DNA of 64,000 bases from Clostridium punense (GTDB taxonomy: Bacteria > Bacillota > Clostridia > Clostridiales > Clostridiaceae). Made by a program: the position numbers and the translations under genes. Below, piece after piece: positions 25,271 to 34,699 of the stretch. The number at the start of each line of letters is the position of its first letter. The first letter of the stretch is position 1. The notes beneath the pieces were generated by a model, which was not told where the DNA came from, did no database searches, and was given only the letters and a program-made list of their open reading frames with translations. The stretch lies in contig NZ_JAGGLL010000012.1 in assembly GCF_017874425.1 (NCBI RefSeq), positions 57,728-121,727 on the forward strand, written 5' to 3'.

Positions 25271-26482
25271 CTATCCAATTAATGAAATTAGTCCATTTGC
25301 CAAGGTTTCTCCCCAGGATAAACAATCATGTCCACTATTAAAATATTCAAAATTAACTGTGTATCCTTTTGAGATTAATGCATCTCTTAACTTTATATTT
25401 GTACCAATCATACGTTCTTCGTGTTCAAGAACACCTACATTCAAATAAAACTTCAGCGGTAGTTTGTCAATTGATTTAAATTCAGTACTTAGCCAGCAAT
25501 CCATTTCTGTCCCTTCATAACCTTCTGCCTTGTACCAATACGAGCCTGACTGTGAAAGTACATTACCAAAAACCTCTGAATGTTTTAGCCCTAAATATGT
25601 AGCAGTTAAACCACCTAAACTAAATCCTCCAATAATAGCATCTTCTGCCTTATTTGAAATATTATACCTTTCTCTAACCCAAGGAATTAATTCTTTTACT
25701 ACCACATCTCCAAAAATATCATTACAACGTAATTCCTCTCCTCTAGTTTCAGTTGAGTCTATAAATATTGCAACTATTGGAGGTATTTTTTCATCACTAA
25801 TTAAATTATCTAGTACTTGTACTGTTGATAGAATATTGATATATTCATCTCCATCAGTTAAAGTTAAAACCTTATACGGTTTATCCTGTTTTTTGTAATC
25901 ATGAGGTGTGTAAATTCTAATTCTACGTCCATCTTTAAAGTTTTTACTTTGAAATTCATATTCATGTAAGGTTCCCTTTAGAGTATTGCTTCTTTCCTTT
26001 ACCCAAAAATGTTCCTCAGCTTTTGGCATTATGGCATAAGAATCTATTTTATCCCATTCCCCATTCTTACCTTTATAAACTAGTTTGTTTTTATTAAATT
26101 GGTCGTTTTCTAGCTTATCCCATCTCTCTGTAGAATTAGGATCAAGAGAATCATTAACAGAAAAAAAGTAACTAAACCTTATATCATTTTTTATTTTATA
26201 ACTGGCATGCCATAAATTTGTTTTAAGTAGTCTTTCCATTTTGTTTTCAAGAAAGTTCATCCTTCCAACGGGAGGCATAAATACTACATTTTCAACCTCT
26301 TCATCCGCCTTGAAAACAAAAGTTACCAAAGCATTTTCAGAATCACCTTCTATATTCTCAATAATTGGAGTACCTTTATCTTTAAGCTTGTCCCAAAACG
26401 CCTGAAGAGCTTCCCTATTTCCTTGATTAATTTTATCTTCTAACTCTATGATTGTCTTACTTTTTGATAACACTCTTCCCAT
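25271..26482 (-). CDS. enterochelin-esterase-like (Fes/YieL) hydrolase
   Basis: The 403-residue protein has an N-terminal beta-sandwich domain of the DUF3327/Fes type (about 20-170: ALVTFVFKADEEVENVVFM) and a C-terminal esterase D fold. The nucleophile lies in GGFSLGGLTA, and a His follows in NSGHDCLSW. Such proteins cleave siderophore esters or other acyl esters. No siderophore genes are near. No signal peptide is present, so it acts in the cytoplasm. Ribosome site GAGGGGGAACGGTC. Its stop is 22 bases from the epimerase start. Confidence 0.87.
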   Translation of the reverse strand: MGRVLSKSKTIIELEDKINQGNREALQAFWDKLKDKGTPIIENIEGDSENALVTFVFKADEEVENVVFMPPVGRMNFLENKMERLLKTNLWHASYKIKNDIRFSYFFSVNDSLDPNSTERWDKLENDQFNKNKLVYKGKNGEWDKIDSYAIMPKAEEHFWVKERSNTLKGTLHEYEFQSKNFKDGRRIRIYTPHDYKKQDKPYKVLTLTDGDEYINILSTVQVLDNLISDEKIPPIVAIFIDSTETRGEELRCNDIFGDVVVKELIPWVRERYNISNKAEDAIIGGFSLGGLTATYLGLKHSEVFGNVLSQSGSYWYKAEGYEGTEMDCWLSTEFKSIDKLPLKFYLNVGVLEHEERMIGTNIKLRDALISKGYTVNFEYFNSGHDCLSWGETLANGLISLIG

Positions 26483-26578
26483 GACCGTTCCCCCTCATAC
26501 TATATTTTTATACGTTGTCTTTTCCCATGACTTTAAACTCTCCTATTCCTTTACCAACTAGTTAATAATAGCATTTAT

Positions 26579-27337
26579 CTAAATAAACCTATTTTTAGAT
26601 AAAAACAATATAGATTCTTCTGTTTCTTCTAATTTAGTTTCTAATGACCATTTTGCATCTGGTGCATATGTTTCAAGCAATTCTAAAGTTTTTAAAATAT
26701 TAATATCTCCATTACACAAACCATAGTGATTATCCGAAATACCATAATTATTATGTAAGTGTACATATTTAATCTCTTTATTTAAGCCTTTAATCCATTG
26801 TTCTATTGCTATTGACGAATTTACATTAGCGTGGCCTATATCAAGACAAGCAGAAAACCTAGGATTGTCTACCGCTTTTATTAGTTCCGCCATAAGATTC
26901 CATTGATCTTCACACACATTCTCAATATGTAGTTCTATATCATCACCGATATCTTTTAAATAATCCTTCCAAAATTCTGTTGAAGTATCTAGCCACTGTT
27001 TAGGGAAAAATGCCTTTGGCACATATCCTGCATGAAATATCAAGTGCTTAGCTTTAATACTCCTAGCAGTGTAGTAAGCATCCAAAAATCTACTTTTCAC
27101 TACTTCAACTATTTTTGGATCTCTGCTTCCTGTAAATAAATCAACAAAAGGTCCGTGTAAAGATACTTGCTCTATACCTTCTAACTTACATCTTACAGTT
27201 TCAAGCTTTCTATTATAATCACCTATAGAGTATGGCTGAATAAAACTCTGGACTTCAAACCCTAACCCCATATCCTTAGCCAGCTTGAGAATTTTCTCTG
27301 ACTCATCTTTTATAGTAGAAACATAAACCTCTTTCAA
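26579..27337 (-). CDS. TIM-barrel sugar phosphate isomerase/epimerase-like protein
   Basis: The 252-residue protein has the AP endonuclease 2/xylose isomerase-like barrel: the strand VSLHGPFVDLFTG, HLIFHAGYVPK, ELHIENVCED, ACLDIGHANV and YVHLHNNYG supply the metal-binding His, Glu and Asp. It uses a TTG start at 27337 with GAGGGGGTGATTGG upstream. The actual sugar substrate is unknown. It sits 37 bases downstream of the neighbouring minus-strand phosphatase start region, so the two are separate or loosely coupled. Confidence 0.85.
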   Translation of the reverse strand: MKEVYVSTIKDESEKILKLAKDMGLGFEVQSFIQPYSIGDYNRKLETVRCKLEGIEQVSLHGPFVDLFTGSRDPKIVEVVKSRFLDAYYTARSIKAKHLIFHAGYVPKAFFPKQWLDTSTEFWKDYLKDIGDDIELHIENVCEDQWNLMAELIKAVDNPRFSACLDIGHANVNSSIAIEQWIKGLNKEIKYVHLHNNYGISDNHYGLCNGDINILKTLELLETYAPDAKWSLETKLEETEESILFLSKNRFI

Positions 27338-27374
27338 CCAATCACCCCCTCAGAAACTTCCATTTAGTTTATCA

Positions 27375-27935
27375 CTAATTCTCAATCCATCCACTCCATT
27401 TATAGTCTTTATGAAAATCTACTTCCACAATTCCACAGTATGGTATTGTAGGTTGAAATTTAAATTGTCTCATCACAACTCCATGAGTTACTACGATTAT
27501 CTTGTCATAATCTAAATATTTTTCTAAAGCTTTAAAGGCTCTGCCTGCTACTGTGCTAAGCTTTTCCCATCCTTTTGAATCTTTCTCATCATACTCTCCC
27601 TTACAAAGGGTACATTCTCGTGCAGCTTGTTGAACTACTTCATCATTAACGTAATTATAAGTTAAATCTGGCAACCATTCATGAATATCAAGTTCAATGC
27701 TTATATCTAGTGAAGTCTCTTTGGATATAATTGCAGCTGTTTGCAAAGCTCTTGTATAAGGTGAAGACACAATAATGCTTGCGCCTTTTAATCTCTCATC
27801 TTTAGCCACAGCCTTTGCTTGTTCTATGCCTGCTGGTGTAAGGTGTCCTAAGTCTCTTCCATGTCCTTTAAAATTTCTTTCTGTTACATCACTGTAGTCT
27901 GGCTCCCCATGCCTTATAAGTATAAGTTTTGTCAT
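27375..27935 (-). CDS. histidine phosphatase family protein
   Basis: The 186-residue protein shows the RHG motif LIRHGEPDYSD and the second catalytic His in VVTHGVVMRQ, with the arginine stretch SSPYTRALQTA. It belongs to the phosphoglycerate mutase/phosphatase superfamily. An internal CTLCKGEYDEKD insertion with cysteines is a little unusual. Substrate unknown. Ribosome site GGGGGGAGTATT. Confidence 0.9.
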   Translation of the reverse strand: MTKLILIRHGEPDYSDVTERNFKGHGRDLGHLTPAGIEQAKAVAKDERLKGASIIVSSPYTRALQTAAIISKETSLDISIELDIHEWLPDLTYNYVNDEVVQQAARECTLCKGEYDEKDSKGWEKLSTVAGRAFKALEKYLDYDKIIVVTHGVVMRQFKFQPTIPYCGIVEVDFHKDYKWSGWIEN

Positions 27936-28194
27936 AATACTCCCCCCAATTTATATAATTTTCTTATGCTCCTACTATTTTTTAGATTTAAAATCTTGAA
28001 TTCCAATTATATACTTTAATTGTATTATAAGTCATACTTCTGCATAAAACTATAAAATACTACCAAAAGCCAATATTTATCACTATGAACTATCAAGCCA
28101 TGCATGATACAAAAACTATTAAGCTGTTTATGCACGGCTATAGTATTACTAAGGAACTTTATTCATTTTGTAACATCGCATTTATCATTTGTTG

Positions 28195-28935
28195 TTAAAG
28201 TTCCTGAGCCTGTTGTCTAAAATGTTGAATAAATTTATTTCTGTCTTTCTTATAAAAATCCCTATAATCCTCATCAACAATATTGGGAATTTTATAAGCT
28301 CTAACAAATTCCTTACAAATTTCATATCCTGCTTTCTTAGTAACTGCAAAAAATATTATTAACTCATCTTCAAAATAAAGTACAATTCTATGTCCACTTT
28401 TTTTCCAATATTTATGTTTCACTATATAATCTGAAATTTTCAAAGGGTTATATTCTATCATTACTAATTTTTTAGCGTTATAAATATCAAACTCAGTATT
28501 CATTGGCGCATCATTACTTATAATATAAGAGTTTGTTAATAAAAAAGCAGAAGGTCCCCCATTGCTTATAACACTATTTGTTGCTTCACTTTTTACGCTT
28601 AATTCAAAAGCTAGAAAATCAGCCTCATTATTAAGATTAAATCTTTCTTCTATATTCTTATAAGCTTTAATCTTATGTAAATTACTAGCATAGGATAACG
28701 CCTTAATTATTCTATAAATGATATACAGTAAAAACGGCACAAAAAATACTCCAAGTATCCTTATGATTACAATACCATCTTCAGGAGAATTTTTATAAGT
28801 AAAATACGCAAAAAATCCCATAATACCACTAACTAAAAGTATAATTAATGATAATCTAAGTGCTACTTTTTTATTATAATTTCTTAAATTTTCACTTATA
28901 GTCTCCTCTTGTAAGTTCATAACTAATTTCTTCAT
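28195..28935 (-). CDS. membrane protein with two N-terminal helices, YcxB-like
   Basis: I do not recognise this 246-residue protein with certainty. A cytoplasmic N-terminus is followed by two membrane helices (about 28-48 and 55-78) and a basic soluble C-terminal domain with the stretch KYWKKSGHRIVLYFEDELIIFF, which resembles the YcxB-like C-terminal domain. The ribosome site GGAGGGAATGAG is good. It stands alone. Function unknown. Confidence 0.6.
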   Translation of the reverse strand: MKKLVMNLQEETISENLRNYNKKVALRLSLIILLVSGIMGFFAYFTYKNSPEDGIVIIRILGVFFVPFLLYIIYRIIKALSYASNLHKIKAYKNIEERFNLNNEADFLAFELSVKSEATNSVISNGGPSAFLLTNSYIISNDAPMNTEFDIYNAKKLVMIEYNPLKISDYIVKHKYWKKSGHRIVLYFEDELIIFFAVTKKAGYEICKEFVRAYKIPNIVDEDYRDFYKKDRNKFIQHFRQQAQEL

Positions 28936-29318
28936 CTCATTCCCTCCATACCCTAAATTTTTTTCTAAAAAACAAATTCAATCATATACTTCATATAAAG
29001 ATTTTCATAAATCTTTAACTTTACAAACCCCTCTCAAGTAATTAATTAGAAGCATATATCCATGGCTATGGTATATTAATTGAAGTTATTTATTTACATA
29101 CTAATTTTATTATTTTAGTAATTTAAAGTCAATATTTCCATATTTTACTTAGAGTCCCTAAATATAAACTTAAACCTTAGTCATCCTATTACCCACAATA
29201 TTCCAAACTTTTAAAATACTGATATTTCATATATAATTACATGTATATACTATAGGTATAAGGGGAAGGGGTGAGTATTTAGGTCAACTATACTTCATAT
29301 TTGACCTAAAAATATGTT
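28936..29318. other. divergent gap before the alpha/beta hydrolase gene
   Basis: This 383-base AT-rich gap contains promoter-like TATA stretches around 29247-29256. A purine-rich AAGGGGAAGGGGTGAG lies at 29260-29275, followed by the inverted repeat at 29278-29310. I see no separate gene. Confidence 0.45.
29278..29310 (+). promoter_or_regulatory. inverted repeat between a distant Shine-Dalgarno site and the start codon
   Basis: TTTAGGTCAA (29278-29287) and TTGACCTAAA (29301-29310) form a perfect ten-base inverted repeat with a 13-base gap. It lies directly after GGGGTGAG and eight bases before the ATG at 29319. As RNA it could fold and bring the ribosome site near the start; as DNA it could be an operator. 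Confidence 0.55.
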
Positions 29319-30236
29319 ATGAATACAAAAATTATAGATATTGAAACTTCAAGTATAGAGCTATGCACTATAGGCGATAATGGTCCCGTAGTAGTCTTGG
29401 AAACTGGAATGGGCTGCTCTTTTTATGAATGGAGTAATATTGCTTATGAAATATCCAAAGTAGCAAGAGTTATTTTGTGCCATAGAGAAGGCTATGGAAA
29501 CAGTGCTTTAACTACTAATAAGTGTACAAGCTTAAGAATTGCTAAAAATTTAAAGCTAGTATTAGAAAAAGAAAATATAACTGAACCTATAATATTAGTG
29601 GGTCATTCTTTTGGTGGCATGTGTGCTTTACATTTCACTAAGTTATTTCCAGCCTATGTTTCTGGCTTAGTTTTAGTTGATTCAAGTCCAATAGAAATGT
29701 ATAAAGTAGAAGAACTAAAAAGATCTCTGCCTTCTATTCAATCTACCTACCCTACTGTTAAGGCTTTAGAAAGAATGAGGCATATGGGAAGTATGAGTGA
29801 GGAACAAATCATTGAAGAAGTTAATCCTAAATTAGCACCCTGGCAACTCAAATTTCCAGCGACTATACAGGATAAAATAAAAGACTTTATTCGTAAATCT
29901 GATTTGTACAAAGCAACTGCCTCCGAGCTTGAAAATATGATTGCAAGTGGAAAAGAAATTGAGGATTTAGGTTCTATGGACTTAGGTATTCCGTTAAAAG
30001 TTTTAGGAAGAGATGGAAAACTTGAAATAAATAACTTAATTAATGCTGGAATAACCGAAAGCGAAGCTACAACTTTTGAAAATTTATTGCAAGAATTAAA
30101 TAAATCCAAAGCATTATATAGCTCTAAAGGAGAGTTTACTTTAGTAAATGGTACAGGTCATAATATCCATCAATATTGTCCAGAAATAATAGTAGAAAAA
30201 GTTCTTGAAGTAGTAAATCAAATTAATAAGCAATAA
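29319..30236 (+). CDS. alpha/beta hydrolase
   Basis: The 305-residue protein has the alpha/beta-hydrolase hallmarks: VVLETGMGCSFYEW (oxyanion strand), the nucleophile GHSFGGMCA, acid near LGRDGKLE and His in NGTGHNIHQY. It looks cytoplasmic, and the substrate is unknown. The ATG at 29319 has no ribosome site directly upstream; the nearest (GGGGTGAG) is 44 bases away across an inverted repeat. A small truncated frame follows. Confidence 0.85.
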   Translation: MNTKIIDIETSSIELCTIGDNGPVVVLETGMGCSFYEWSNIAYEISKVARVILCHREGYGNSALTTNKCTSLRIAKNLKLVLEKENITEPIILVGHSFGGMCALHFTKLFPAYVSGLVLVDSSPIEMYKVEELKRSLPSIQSTYPTVKALERMRHMGSMSEEQIIEEVNPKLAPWQLKFPATIQDKIKDFIRKSDLYKATASELENMIASGKEIEDLGSMDLGIPLKVLGRDGKLEINNLINAGITESEATTFENLLQELNKSKALYSSKGEFTLVNGTGHNIHQYCPEIIVEKVLEVVNQINKQ

Positions 30237-30346
30237 CCCTACTAGTTTAACCAATTATATACCTACTAATGTAGTTAGAGCTTTGAATTTAAAGTCATTT
30301 CAATAGCTAACCAATTATCAGTATAAGAAAATATGGAGATGATAAT

Positions 30347-30469
30347 ATGGAACTCAGCTTAGAAAAAATTAAAAATATGTTAGAAATTGAGAAACTTATT
30401 TACTTTGGAACAACAAAAGGTAAATATCCAGATAATTCTGCCATTTGCTTTGCATATGATGAGCGTTAA
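30347..30469 (+). pseudogene. short reading frame, possibly an N-terminal gene remnant
   Basis: ATG at 30347 follows GGAGATGATAAT and gives 40 residues (SLEKIKNMLEIEKLIYF, then a soluble stretch) before TAA. The same frame continues with LYDIHVFFQ after the stop, as if a longer gene had been cut by a nonsense mutation. No family is recognised. It may be a small gene or a remnant. Confidence 0.4.
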
Positions 30470-30588
30470 TTATATGACATCCATGTATTTTTCCAGTGAT
30501 AATTTAATTTATCCATTCTTAAACTTCTTAAGAGAATCAATGTAAATATAATGTATAAGTTAAGTTGAGACTTTGGTTCTTAAAATTT

Positions 30589-30636
30589 AAAAAGCTATCT
30601 CACAATGCTTGTCCATGCATTATGAGATAGCTTTTT
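30589..30636. terminator. bidirectional terminator
   Basis: AAAAAGCTATCTCA (30589-30602) pairs with TGAGATAGCTTTTT (30623-30636), and the loop itself can pair (AATGC/GCATT). T runs at both ends suit the plus-strand hydrolase unit and the minus-strand Nudix gene. Confidence 0.85.
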
Positions 30637-30712
30637 ATTGTATCTTTATAAAATAGTAATTTTGATACTCTTCAAGTTATATCAATATCAGTTTTATTTC
30701 ATTATCATGCCT

Positions 30713-31183
30713 TTACTCTTCAAAGTCTATAATGCTCTCAATAGTAGTAGGCAGATTTCCTAGTCTATTTTTTATAAAGGTAGGATAAAAAGGTTCTTTT
30801 TTTATTTCATCTATTTTAACCCATTTAAACTCAAAGGTTTTATCATTTTCTGATACTAAAAATACATCTTCTTTAGTAATTGATTCCTTATCTTCACAAT
30901 TAATTAGATAATAAAAACAAACTTCATGGTATTTGCTATCATCGCTTCCAAAAAAGCTTTGACATACCCATAGTAATCCTTCAATTTCAACCTGAAGTCC
31001 TAACTCTTCTTCCATCTCCCTTATAATAGTAGTTTCAGTATCTTCAAGGATTTCTACTCTTCCCCCAGGTAATGCATAAAAATCGTCATTTATTCTACGA
31101 TGAATGAGTACTTTATTATCATGAAATAAAATTCCTGCAGTTCTAAAATTAAAAATCCCTTTTTCAGTTTTAAAATTAATCAT
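30713..31183 (-). CDS. Nudix hydrolase
   Basis: The 156-residue protein carries a complete Nudix box: GGRVEILEDTETTIIRE then EEELGL. The C-terminal part FKWVKIDEIKKEPFYPTF is typical of MutT-like members with unknown substrates. It is cytoplasmic. Ribosome site GAGGGAAAAG. It lies 45 bases downstream of a CPBP-like membrane protein gene on the same strand. Confidence 0.9.
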   Translation of the reverse strand: MINFKTEKGIFNFRTAGILFHDNKVLIHRRINDDFYALPGGRVEILEDTETTIIREMEEELGLQVEIEGLLWVCQSFFGSDDSKYHEVCFYYLINCEDKESITKEDVFLVSENDKTFEFKWVKIDEIKKEPFYPTFIKNRLGNLPTTIESIIDFEE

Positions 31184-31228
31184 CTTTTCCCTCCATTCAA
31201 TTTCTTTAATTCTTACCTGAGTTAAAAC

Positions 31229-31717
31229 TTAAATTAAGTTAAATGATAATGTAATTAGATTACTTAAAGCATGTATTGTTGCTACAATTAGATATGGATG
31301 ATACTTCTTATCATCATAAATAATAAAAGTATATGCATAAATTATTCCGGGGAAAATCATAAATAACATATATATTGGACTATATCTATGTTCAAGTATA
31401 AAAGCAACCGCAGATATTAGCATTAGAACTTTTTTATTCTTTACTTTGAAAAAAATCTGAAGAACTCTTATAGTCCCTAATTGAAATATAAGGGTTTCAA
31501 TTAAGGGAACTATAGTTACTCCGGTTAAAAACATGCCAAAATCCAGTGTACTATTTTCAAGTGGCCCACCTACTGCACCAATACTTTTAATATATATAAT
31601 ATATATTGGCCCCATGAGTAAATTAAATAAAACTTCCATAATGAGTATAGTAATAATAAATTTAACTGGTGTTAATCCTTTAAGGTAATTGTGTAATCTT
31701 ATTATATTATTTTTCAT
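31229..31717 (-). CDS. small CPBP-like intramembrane protein
   Basis: The 162-residue protein has four to five hydrophobic helices. PLIETLIFQ resembles the first CPBP (Abi) protease motif but lacks the EExxxR pattern. A His at LEHRYSP and another at IHALSNLI correspond to the later motifs. It may be an inactive or divergent member of the CPBP family. Ribosome site AGGGGGATACCA. The neighbouring Nudix gene follows closely. Confidence 0.6.
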   Translation of the reverse strand: MKNNIIRLHNYLKGLTPVKFIITILIMEVLFNLLMGPIYIIYIKSIGAVGGPLENSTLDFGMFLTGVTIVPLIETLIFQLGTIRVLQIFFKVKNKKVLMLISAVAFILEHRYSPIYMLFMIFPGIIYAYTFIIYDDKKYHPYLIVATIHALSNLITLSFNLI

Positions 31718-31827
31718 TGGTATCCCCCTGATGCCTTTAAAATATATCTTATTGGCTTTCTTTTTTAAACAATATTATATAACATCTCCCTACATTGTAA
31801 ACTATATTTTTTTGCTAAGACTTCCGC

Positions 31828-32652
31828 CTAAGTAAGAAACTCAAAGGCATATTTCCCTTTTTCTTCAAACCCCATAGCTTCATAAGTGTTTCTAGCTGCC
31901 ATATTTGTCTGCCATGTTTCTAATACTGGTATCTTATTTTCTTTAATAGCAATTTCAATCATACGCCCAATCAATTCCTTGCCAAAGCCCCTATTTCTGT
32001 AGCTTTCATCTATATAAACACTTGTGATTTCTGCATAATTCTTTGTTTTACCTATAAATCTTGCCATTCCTATGGCTTTACCTTCATATTCTAGAAGATA
32101 AACACCTGACTTCATTTTTGGAAGTATTTTTTTATCATCAGTAATACTTCTTACTTCCTCTTCTGTTTCCGCCTCTAAAAAAGCTGCTGTAAACTTTTTA
32201 ACCTTTTCTATATCCTGTTTGTTTAATGCTGCCAGTCTAATTTTAGTTCTATAATTTTTAGAAATTCCTTTGCATTTTCCAACATTTAATTTGTAGAATA
32301 TATTCTCTTCTGGCTGTCTTTTATCTCCTAGCAGGTAAAGTAAAGCTGAGACTTTTTCTAATGTCCCTGCAAGTAGTATTTTTTTATAGTTTAGACCTTT
32401 AATTTCCTCTGCAATGGCTTTTAAGCCTTGTTCTGTACTATAATGAAAACTTGTGAAATCAGAATTTCCATCATTTTTTATATGAAGAATACCTATTATT
32501 TCTTTACTATCTTCACTTATAAATAGCTCTCCTAAGTTTTCAGAGTTATTTTCGATGAGTTCAATTAATATTGAATTATACATTTCATCTTTGTATAGAT
32601 AATCTAATATACCTTGTTTAATTTCATTGGTTAATTGACTTATTTTTCTCAT
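31828..32652 (-). CDS. two-domain GNAT acetyltransferase
   Basis: The 274-residue protein has an N-terminal degenerate half and a C-terminal GNAT domain (about 125-274) with the acetyl-CoA loop ESYRNRGFGKELIGRMI and the ending NMAARNTYEAMGFEEKG. Such two-domain proteins (GNAT_2-like) may act on small molecules. It follows the Nudix gene by 17 bases on the minus strand, so they form an operon. Substrate unknown. Confidence 0.85.
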   Translation of the reverse strand: MRKISQLTNEIKQGILDYLYKDEMYNSILIELIENNSENLGELFISEDSKEIIGILHIKNDGNSDFTSFHYSTEQGLKAIAEEIKGLNYKKILLAGTLEKVSALLYLLGDKRQPEENIFYKLNVGKCKGISKNYRTKIRLAALNKQDIEKVKKFTAAFLEAETEEEVRSITDDKKILPKMKSGVYLLEYEGKAIGMARFIGKTKNYAEITSVYIDESYRNRGFGKELIGRMIEIAIKENKIPVLETWQTNMAARNTYEAMGFEEKGKYAFEFLT

Positions 32653-32669
32653 ACCCTATCCTCATCTTT

Positions 32670-33185
32670 CTAACCCTTTATTTTTCTTAGTTCTTTTAGG
32701 GCTAAAGTATCTCTATCCACCCAAGGGTTTCTGTCATTAAAATCCTTTTTAAGGATTTCTTCATTTATTTTTATTGCTTCATCAATAAACAGCCATATAG
32801 GCTGAAAATCTAAATCTGCCTCGTAATCATCTAAGGTTTGAGCTGTCTTAATGTTAGACACCTCACATAAATAATAATGAGAAGTCATTTCAAACATTGA
32901 AGCTTCATCAAAGTCATCAATTTTTCTCTCAACCATTACTCCCATTTTCCCCAGTACATTACTAACTGTATATCCTGTCTCTTCACAAACTTCTCTCATT
33001 AAAGCTTCCTCAAAGGCTTCTTCCTTATTTACTCCTCCTCCTGGAAACTTATAATCACCTTTATTGGTATGTACCATCAAAATTTTGTTATCTTTGAAAA
33101 TGATTGCTCTAACTGCTTGTCTATAATTAACCTTCCTGCTTTCCATATGTTCTTTTTCAAGTCCTAATTCATAGTTAAAAATCAT
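32670..33185 (-). CDS. Nudix hydrolase
   Basis: From the ATG at 33185 (GAGGAGGAGTTTAATT just upstream) the protein has 171 residues; the open frame reaches 33218 without a ribosome site. The Nudix box is GGGVNKEEAFEEALMRE then CEETGY. The domain pattern resembles small ADP-ribose or nucleotide pyrophosphatases. It is the first gene of a pair with the two-domain GNAT gene. Confidence 0.88.
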   Translation of the reverse strand: MIFNYELGLEKEHMESRKVNYRQAVRAIIFKDNKILMVHTNKGDYKFPGGGVNKEEAFEEALMREVCEETGYTVSNVLGKMGVMVERKIDDFDEASMFEMTSHYYLCEVSNIKTAQTLDDYEADLDFQPIWLFIDEAIKINEEILKKDFNDRNPWVDRDTLALKELRKIKG

Positions 33186-33330
33186 AATTAAACTCCTCCT
33201 CTTCAAATATTTCCCCAATAACCTTGTATTTCATGATACCTTCCTTAATTACTTTATAAAACTTGGTCAACCTATGCTCCCATTGTAATATAATAAATAT
33301 ATAAATATTAAAAATTAGGAGAGGTTATAG

Positions 33331-34041
33331 TTGAAAAAATATTTTATTATCCTCACGGTGCTATTACTTTTCACTTTTCTTTTAAATGGCTGCAAAAGCA
33401 ATACACAGGTGAAAAATGAAAATAACAACAATATAAATCTTAATAACAAAAATGATAACACTCAAGGTTCTAATAACCAGAATACTAATAACTCAACTAA
33501 TAATAATTCAAACTCTGCCAAACCCGGCAGTACTGAACAAGAAAAACCTGCAGTTGAAAAACCAAATGAGCAAAAGCCAGGTAGTGTATCCCCTAATGAA
33601 AATAAACCTTCAATAAAAGATACTAATTGCAGATTGTATTTCTTCAATACAAAGGAACTTGCAATGTATTATGTAGATACTACTATTCCAGTAGAAGATA
33701 ATGCCATAATTAAAGCTCTAACAAAAGAACTACAGAATCAAAATTATAGTAAGGACTTTTTAACCCTAACAAATAAAGTTCAAATTAAATCTGCAAAAGT
33801 AGATAAAGATAAAAAACTTCTCACAGTAGTATTTTCAGACTCTTACGTTAACCATATGACTTTAGGAAATGCTACTGAAAGTGGTATGCTTGCCACATTG
33901 CTCTCCACCTATGGCTATAACTTAGGAGTAGATAAAGTTGCTATATATTTTAATGATGAACTTTATACTAGTTTAAGAGGGGAGTTACCTGAAGGTTATT
34001 TTAAGGTTAACTATGATGATGCAAAGAAATTTGTTAAGTAA
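33331..34041 (+). CDS. GerMN-domain lipoprotein
   Basis: The 236-residue protein uses a TTG start with an AGGAGAGG site. A signal peptide ends in the lipobox LLNGC (Cys21). An Asn/Ser-rich linker runs to about 95, and the C-terminal GerMN domain (about 100-230) reads RLYFFNTKELAMYYVD and ALTKELQNQ. GerM proteins are sporulation/germination factors in Bacillus, some anchoring engulfment complexes. In this window the gene stands alone on the plus strand. The Asn-rich linker may be stretched by codon repeats. Confidence 0.85.
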   Translation: MKKYFIILTVLLLFTFLLNGCKSNTQVKNENNNNINLNNKNDNTQGSNNQNTNNSTNNNSNSAKPGSTEQEKPAVEKPNEQKPGSVSPNENKPSIKDTNCRLYFFNTKELAMYYVDTTIPVEDNAIIKALTKELQNQNYSKDFLTLTNKVQIKSAKVDKDKKLLTVVFSDSYVNHMTLGNATESGMLATLLSTYGYNLGVDKVAIYFNDELYTSLRGELPEGYFKVNYDDAKKFVK

Positions 34042-34180
34042 AATTCATAATTCTAATGCCCTCTAGGCATTTTACCATGGTGTAAAATTATGAAATCCAT
34101 ATATAAATAAAACATTATTATAAAGCTCTATAACTAGCTAATTATATGTAACTTTCTATAATGCTGCTCCATTTACACTA

Positions 34181-34699
34181 CTATGGTGGAGTAGCATTTT
34201 TCATTCTACACATTGACCAATTTAAAGAAGACTTTTGAATTTCACTGCTTAAATGCCATAAATTATCTACTATTCTTAGCTCTACATTTCTCTTAAATAG
34301 CTCTGCAAAAATATCCTTTATAATAACCTGATTAATTGGAGTTTCTACTTCCTCACTTACGTAATATCCTGCAATTTCATCTTGAAGGTAAAACTTTGAA
34401 GGGTTAAATTCATACAAATACAAGGTTGTATTCTTCATAACTTCAAACCATTTATATTCTATTGCTATAACATGATTACAAGACTTTGAGGAAAAGTACT
34501 TGTCCTTATCCTCACTAGTTGATAAAGAACCTAACTGATAGGCAACTCTTGGACAATCCCTAGGGGTTAAAAAATTTGGTAAACACCTTTCATTAATTGC
34601 CCATACAAGCCCTTTTCTCTTATCTAAATCATCTCTATAGGGTATTCTTGGCTGGAATATTTTAATATTACTTTCCTCACTTACATGAAATAATCTCAC
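34181..34699 (-). CDS. DUF6886-family protein
   Basis: A GTG at 34699 preceded by AGGTGAG gives 172 residues starting MRLFHVSEESN, which is where this family normally begins; the frame opens nine bases earlier. The protein contains GLVWAINERCLPNFLTPRDCPRV, characteristic of DUF6886 as I remember it. No membrane segment or signal peptide is seen. Function unknown. Confidence 0.75.
   Translation of the reverse strand: MRLFHVSEESNIKIFQPRIPYRDDLDKRKGLVWAINERCLPNFLTPRDCPRVAYQLGSLSTSEDKDKYFSSKSCNHVIAIEYKWFEVMKNTTLYLYEFNPSKFYLQDEIAGYYVSEEVETPINQVIIKDIFAELFKRNVELRIVDNLWHLSSEIQKSSLNWSMCRMKNATPP

Larger units (their letters stand above)
30237..30712. other. intergenic gap with a short frame and a terminator
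   Basis: The 476 bases between the alpha/beta hydrolase and the Nudix gene contain the 40-codon frame at 30347-30469 and the terminator at 30589-30636. Nothing else is evident. Confidence 0.5.
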
